32,599 nt of DNA from Patescibacteria group bacterium (lineage in GTDB: Bacteria; Patescibacteriota; Microgenomatia; UBA12405). Every line of letters begins with the position of its first letter. The stretch's first letter is position 1. Shown here in pieces: positions 26,548-32,599 of the stretch. The translations under genes and the position numbers were made by a program. The DNA lies in assembly GCA_013387215.1 (NCBI GenBank), contig WARW01000018.1, positions 1 through 32,599 of the forward strand. The letters run 5' to 3'. The notes below the pieces were generated by a model that was not told where the DNA came from, did no database searches, and saw only the letters and a program-made list of their open reading frames with translations.

Positions 26548-27594
26548 ATGGTTAAAACCAAAAAACGTACCACAAAATCTAAAACAATCCCTCAAATAAA
26601 AGAAGTCAAAATGACTCCTGAAAATACTAGAGTTGTCAAAATACCTCTTGCTGCTGCTGTGTTCTTTAGTTTATTTTTAGTTTGTGCTGCTTTCTTCCTT
26701 GGTGCTATGGTGACTAAAGTCGGCAATAAATCTACTACTACTGCCGAGCTCACTTCTGCAAATTCTTTTGCTGTCACCAAAAGCGACAAGCCAGAATTCT
26801 TTTTCTACGTCATGAGCTTTTGCCCATACGGCAACCAAATGGAAACTGCTTTAAGACCAGTCTTTGATGCCATTGGTAATAAAGTAGAACTTCAGCCTCA
26901 CTATATTTTTGAAAAAATTACAGATCTTAAAACATCCTGCAAAGCCATGTCTGGTGACGCTACTCAATGTGCAGCCTATGTTCAAAATAAATATTTCCCA
27001 GATGAAGCAACCTGTAAAAAGACCATTGCTGATAACACAACTAAATGTATGGATGAAAATTCCTACATTAAATCTGGTGACAGTTTTTATGCTTCTCTCC
27101 ATGGTCGACAAGAAGCAAATCAAGACGTTCGTGAAATTTGTGCCTACAACATGCTCACCGATAAAAAACCTTGGTGGGATTTCGTTGCTAACGTAAATCA
27201 AGCTTGTACCGCCCAAAACGCTGATTCCTGCTGGGAAGAACAAGCTAAAAAAGCCGGTCTCGATACTGGTAAGATCACTGAATGTTTCAATAAAGATGCT
27301 ATTAACTTAATTGAAAAGGAAATTGCTTTAACAACTGCTAATAAAGTTCAAGGTTCTCCAACCTTAACTGTTAACGGTAGTCAATTCCCTCCAGAGACAG
27401 CTTATGCTCAAGATGGTAAAGGTACAATCGCTGTTGGCAAAAAAGTCTTTACTCAAGACCAATACCGATTACCAAATACTATCAAAGAAGCTATTTGTTC
27501 TGGATTCAAAAAAGCTCCAAAAGAATGTCAAAAAGAAATTGCTAATAACACCGCACCTTCAAATGCTGCAGCAGCTGGTGGTGGTTGTCACTAA
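26548..27594 (+). CDS. Membrane-anchored thioredoxin-fold, Cys-rich protein (DsbA/GILT-like)
   Basis: N-terminal TM; EFFFYVMSFCPYGNQMETALRPVFDAI; VQGSPTLTVNGSQF; many further Cys. Start ATG 26548 gives a conventional N-terminus. Confidence 0.75.
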   Translation: MVKTKKRTTKSKTIPQIKEVKMTPENTRVVKIPLAAAVFFSLFLVCAAFFLGAMVTKVGNKSTTTAELTSANSFAVTKSDKPEFFFYVMSFCPYGNQMETALRPVFDAIGNKVELQPHYIFEKITDLKTSCKAMSGDATQCAAYVQNKYFPDEATCKKTIADNTTKCMDENSYIKSGDSFYASLHGRQEANQDVREICAYNMLTDKKPWWDFVANVNQACTAQNADSCWEEQAKKAGLDTGKITECFNKDAINLIEKEIALTTANKVQGSPTLTVNGSQFPPETAYAQDGKGTIAVGKKVFTQDQYRLPNTIKEAICSGFKKAPKECQKEIANNTAPSNAAAAGGGCH

Positions 27595-27606
27595 TTTTGT
27601 TTTTTT

Positions 27607-27639
27607 AAAAGAGGCGGACCCAAAAACTCCGCCTCTTTT
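27607..27639 (+). terminator. Rho-independent terminator
   Basis: AAAAGAGGCGGA-cccaaaaac-TCCGCCTCTTTT followed by TT. Confidence 0.92.
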
Positions 27640-27672
27640 TTATTGGAATAATATCAGTATATAATTGGCATT

Positions 27673-28278
27673 ATGATTAAAGAGTTAATAATTGGCACTA
27701 CGAATCCAGCAAAAACCAATCAGGTCAGGGGAGCGCTTTTACCTTTAAACATTCAAATCTCTGATTTATCCGGCATAAATTTACCTGATGTTAAAGAAGA
27801 TGGCCAAACAGCACAGGAAAATGCTCGCAAAAAAGCCGAAAGTTATTCCAAATTTTTAAACAAAACAGTTTTATCAATGGACAATTCTCTTTTCTTTGAC
27901 GATCTTCCAAGCGAAAAACAGCCGGGAATTTTTGTCAGAAGAATTAATGGCCAAACTGATCGCTGTAACGATTCAGAAATGTTGAATCATTATGTTAATT
28001 TAGTCTCAAAGCTTGGCGAACAAACGAAAGGCAGATGGGAATTCGCTGTTTGCATTGCCAATGGCGACAAAATCTCAGAAACAACATTAATTTCTCCTCG
28101 AATTTTTACCAAACATCCAAGTCCTGTCATGATTCCTGGATTTCCTTTGGAATCAATTCAAATCGACCCCGACACTGGAAAATATATTTCCGAAATGACC
28201 CAAAACGAACAGGATATATTTTGGCAAAGAGCCATTGGTCAAAAACTTCAAGAATTTATTAAAAATATAGATTTCTAA
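27673..28278 (+). CDS. HAM1/RdgB-like non-canonical purine NTP pyrophosphatase, divergent
   Basis: GTTNPAKTNQVRGAL, VKEDGQTAQENARKKAESYSKFLNKTVLSMDNSLFFDDL...PGIFVRRI; TATAAT (27660-27665) 7 nt before ATG. Confidence 0.78.
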   Translation: MIKELIIGTTNPAKTNQVRGALLPLNIQISDLSGINLPDVKEDGQTAQENARKKAESYSKFLNKTVLSMDNSLFFDDLPSEKQPGIFVRRINGQTDRCNDSEMLNHYVNLVSKLGEQTKGRWEFAVCIANGDKISETTLISPRIFTKHPSPVMIPGFPLESIQIDPDTGKYISEMTQNEQDIFWQRAIGQKLQEFIKNIDF

Positions 28279-28280
28279 TT

Positions 28281-28823
28281 ATGAAAACAAAATTAAACTC
28301 ACACCAAATCAGAAAGAGTAGGGAAGAGGTGGCCTACAAATTGCAGGACCAAATTAAACGCAACCCTATTGTTTTAGTTCTAGATAATGTTTTAGACACC
28401 TACAACATCGGATCCTTTTTTCGTCTCGCCGATGCTCTTGCGGCCACTAAAATTTATCTTTGCGGTCCTGTTGTGACTCCACCTAACATCAAAATTCATC
28501 GCAGTTCTATTGGCACTTGGAAATGGGTTCCGTGGGAGCAATTTGATTCCACTGCCGAATGTATAAAAAAGTTAAAAGAAGAAGGTTTTGAAATTGTTGC
28601 CTGCGAACAAACAGAAAATAACACTGATTATTTGGAAACAAAATATAATTTTCCAGTCGCTCTGATTGCCGGATCTGAATCTCAAGGGGTTTCTAAAGAG
28701 GTTTTAAAGCTCGTCGATAAGACTGTAGAGATTCCTATGTTTGGCATTAATATCTCTTTAAATGTATTAGTTGCCACTTCAATAATTTCTTACAATATCA
28801 TCTCCAAACTGCCTAAAAAATAA
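28281..28823 (+). CDS. SpoU/TrmH-family RNA methyltransferase
   Basis: LDNVLDTYNIGSFFRLADAL, ALIAGSESQGVS, VEIPMFGINISLNVLVATSI. Confidence 0.92.
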   Translation: MKTKLNSHQIRKSREEVAYKLQDQIKRNPIVLVLDNVLDTYNIGSFFRLADALAATKIYLCGPVVTPPNIKIHRSSIGTWKWVPWEQFDSTAECIKKLKEEGFEIVACEQTENNTDYLETKYNFPVALIAGSESQGVSKEVLKLVDKTVEIPMFGINISLNVLVATSIISYNIISKLPKK

Positions 28824-28928
28824 GCCAAAATATTGCCTATTTTTAGAAGAAAATTACATCAAAAATCCTGTAATTTTTAGCAAGATCTTAACATTATATT
28901 TTGCGTATCTTTCCACATTATTTGCTTA

Positions 28929-28957
28929 TTGTAAAGCTAATTATGCTCTGTTAGAAT
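28929..28957 (+). promoter_or_regulatory. gyrB promoter
   Basis: TTGTAA - 17 nt - TAGAAT, about 53 nt upstream of the gyrB start. Confidence 0.55.
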
Positions 28958-28995
28958 GTGAGTAGCTTTAAAAGTTAAGTTTTTAAGTTATTTAA

Positions 28996-30951
<1,956 letters not shown>

Positions 30952-30963
30952 TTTATTTTAACC

Positions 30964-32599
30964 ATGACTAAAGATCCAAACATTTCAAAACTACAACACA
31001 TTGGCAAGGTGCTCGAAGTCGATATCGTTCCAGAAATGGAAAAGTCATATCTCGACTACGCCATGAGCGTTATCGTTCAAAGAGCTTTGCCTGATGTCCG
31101 AGACGGTTTAAAACCAGTTCATCGACGTATTATTTACGCCATGGACAAAATGGGCTTAACTGCCACCGGTAAAAACGTCAAATCCGCCGCAGTTGTCGGT
31201 GATGTTTTGAAGTCTTACCATCCACACGGCGACATGTCAGTTTATATGGCACTTGTCCGTATGGCTCAAGACTTTTCTTTGCGCTATACACTTGTTAAAG
31301 GTCAAGGAAACTTTGGTTCCATCGACGGCGACCCTCCAGCCGCCATGCGTTACACCGAAGTCAGAATGTCAAAAATCACTCCGGAAATGATTGCTGATAT
31401 CGACAAAGAAACTGTCGATATGATGGACAATTACGATGGTTCCACCAAAGAACCAACAGTTTTGCCATCCCGTATTCCTAATTTACTTTTAAACGGTGCT
31501 GATGGTATTGCTGTCGGTATGGCCACTCGTATTCCGCCTCACAACTTAAAAGAATTATGCAGTGCTATCACTCATATTTTAGACAATTGCCACCTAGAAA
31601 AAATTGAACCGGAAATTGAATTAGTTCCTATTATTGCAAAACCAAAAACTACTCAAGAATTAGTTTTGCAACCAGTTTATGCCCTAGAAAAGGAACAATT
31701 TAATTTTGAAACCGCAGCCACTGTCGAAGAATTAGCTAAATTTGTCCAAGGTCCAGATTTCCCAACCTCTGGCGAAATTTACGGCCGCTCAGGAATTTTG
31801 GAAATGTATGCTACTGGTCGAGGCAAATTTGTTCTCCGTGGTAAAACTGCTATTGAAGAAACCAAGTCTGGCAAAATCCGAATCGTTATTACTGAACTTC
31901 CATACCAAGTTAATAAAGCCGAATTTGTCAAAAAGATTGCCGATCTTCACCGTGATAAAAAAATCATTGGTATTTCCGATCTTCGTGATGAATCAGACCG
32001 ACATGGTATTCGAGTCGTAGTGGAAATCAAGAAAAACGGTAAACCAAAATCGATTCTCAATAAACTTTTCAAATACACCCAACTTCAATCCTCATATTCT
32101 GCCAATATGTTGGCACTTGTTAATGGTGTACCTCAAACTTTAAATCTTCGCCAGATGCTCTTATTGTTCTTAAGACATCGCGAAAATATTATCCGAAGAC
32201 GCACCATTTTTGATCTTAAAGGTGCCATGATGCGGGCTCATATTTTGGAAGGTTTAAAAATTGCTCTTGATGTTATCGATGAAGTCATCAAAACCATTCG
32301 TGCCTCCAAAACTACCGATGAAGCTCGAGAAAATTTGATGTCTAAATTCAAATTTACTGATCTTCAAGCCAACGCTATTTTGGAAATGCAGCTCAGAAGA
32401 CTTGCAGCTCTTGAAAGACAAAAGATTGAAGATGAATACAATGCCCTTCAACAAACCATCGAAAGCTTAACTGCTATCATCACCAAACCAGAAGTTATGA
32501 TTGGAGTTCTTAAAGATGAAAACAAAGAAATCATCGAAAAATACGGTGATCCTCGCAAAACCAAAATCTATGTTCGAAATCTTGAAGATTTCAGCGAAG
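30964..32599 (+). CDS. gyrA: DNA gyrase subunit A, truncated at window end
   Basis: Frame open from ATG 30964: [37 protein letters not shown]..., [33 protein letters not shown]. Absent from the ORF track because its stop lies beyond the window. Confidence 0.95.
   Translation, partial: MTKDPNISKLQHIGKVLEVDIVPEMEKSYLDYAMSVIVQRALPDVRDGLKPVHRRIIYAMDKMGLTATGKNVKSAAVVGDVLKSYHPHGDMSVYMALVRMAQDFSLRYTLVKGQGNFGSIDGDPPAAMRYTEVRMSKITPEMIADIDKETVDMMDNYDGSTKEPTVLPSRIPNLLLNGADGIAVGMATRIPPHNLKELCSAITHILDNCHLEKIEPEIELVPIIAKPKTTQELVLQPVYALEKEQFNFETAATVEELAKFVQGPDFPTSGEIYGRSGILEMYATGRGKFVLRGKTAIEETKSGKIRIVITELPYQVNKAEFVKKIADLHRDKKIIGISDLRDESDRHGIRVVVEIKKNGKPKSILNKLFKYTQLQSSYSANMLALVNGVPQTLNLRQMLLLFLRHRENIIRRRTIFDLKGAMMRAHILEGLKIALDVIDEVIKTIRASKTTDEARENLMSKFKFTDLQANAILEMQLRRLAALERQKIEDEYNALQQTIESLTAIITKPEVMIGVLKDENKEIIEKYGDPRKTKIYVRNLEDFSE

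Noticed and set aside
26851-27243. 130-aa minus-strand ORF opposite the thioredoxin-fold gene
   Set aside because: Antisense to a well-supported CDS with a recognisable motif; no start context.
28850-28877. AAAATTACA...TGTAATTTT hairpin after the TrmH-like gene
   Set aside because: Could be a weak terminator, but it is AT-only-stemmed with a short T-run; not confident enough to list as a feature.
31742-32020. 92-aa plus ORF and 32254-32454 minus ORF
   Set aside because: Out-of-frame shadows of gyrA, which is open to the window end.

Overview
AT-rich chromosomal window, probably from a Patescibacteria/CPR-type bacterium (inferred from gene content; taxonomy not proven). Left third, almost all on the minus strand: a truncated copper-amine-oxidase-N (stalk) domain protein, then a type IV pilus locus (pilB-pilT-pilC-major pilin-pilD) with an unusually long tandem run of nine further prepilin/pseudopilin-like genes. 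Right two thirds, mostly plus strand: DNA pol III delta'-like protein, Fic protein, divergent NAD-dependent ligase, pth, an atypical tRNA-Ala(CGC)-like gene, a PurA-superfamily gene whose catalytic Asp and His positions read Ser and Ala (PurZ-like), M23 peptidase, PAP2/LssY_C protein, MacA/MacB-type efflux system, a translationally coupled membrane protein + HEPN (RnlA-like) pair, a KamA-like radical SAM enzyme, ferredoxin, a Cys-rich thioredoxin-fold protein, a HAM1/RdgB-like protein, a TrmH-like methylase, gyrB and partial gyrA. Many start codons lie 5-8 nt downstream of TATAAT-like boxes, suggesting widespread leaderless transcription. Most interesting: the PurZ-like gene in a chromosomal context, the pilin array, the membrane/HEPN pair, and the GyrA QRDR substitutions. 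All calls are from reading the sequence; no database search was run.
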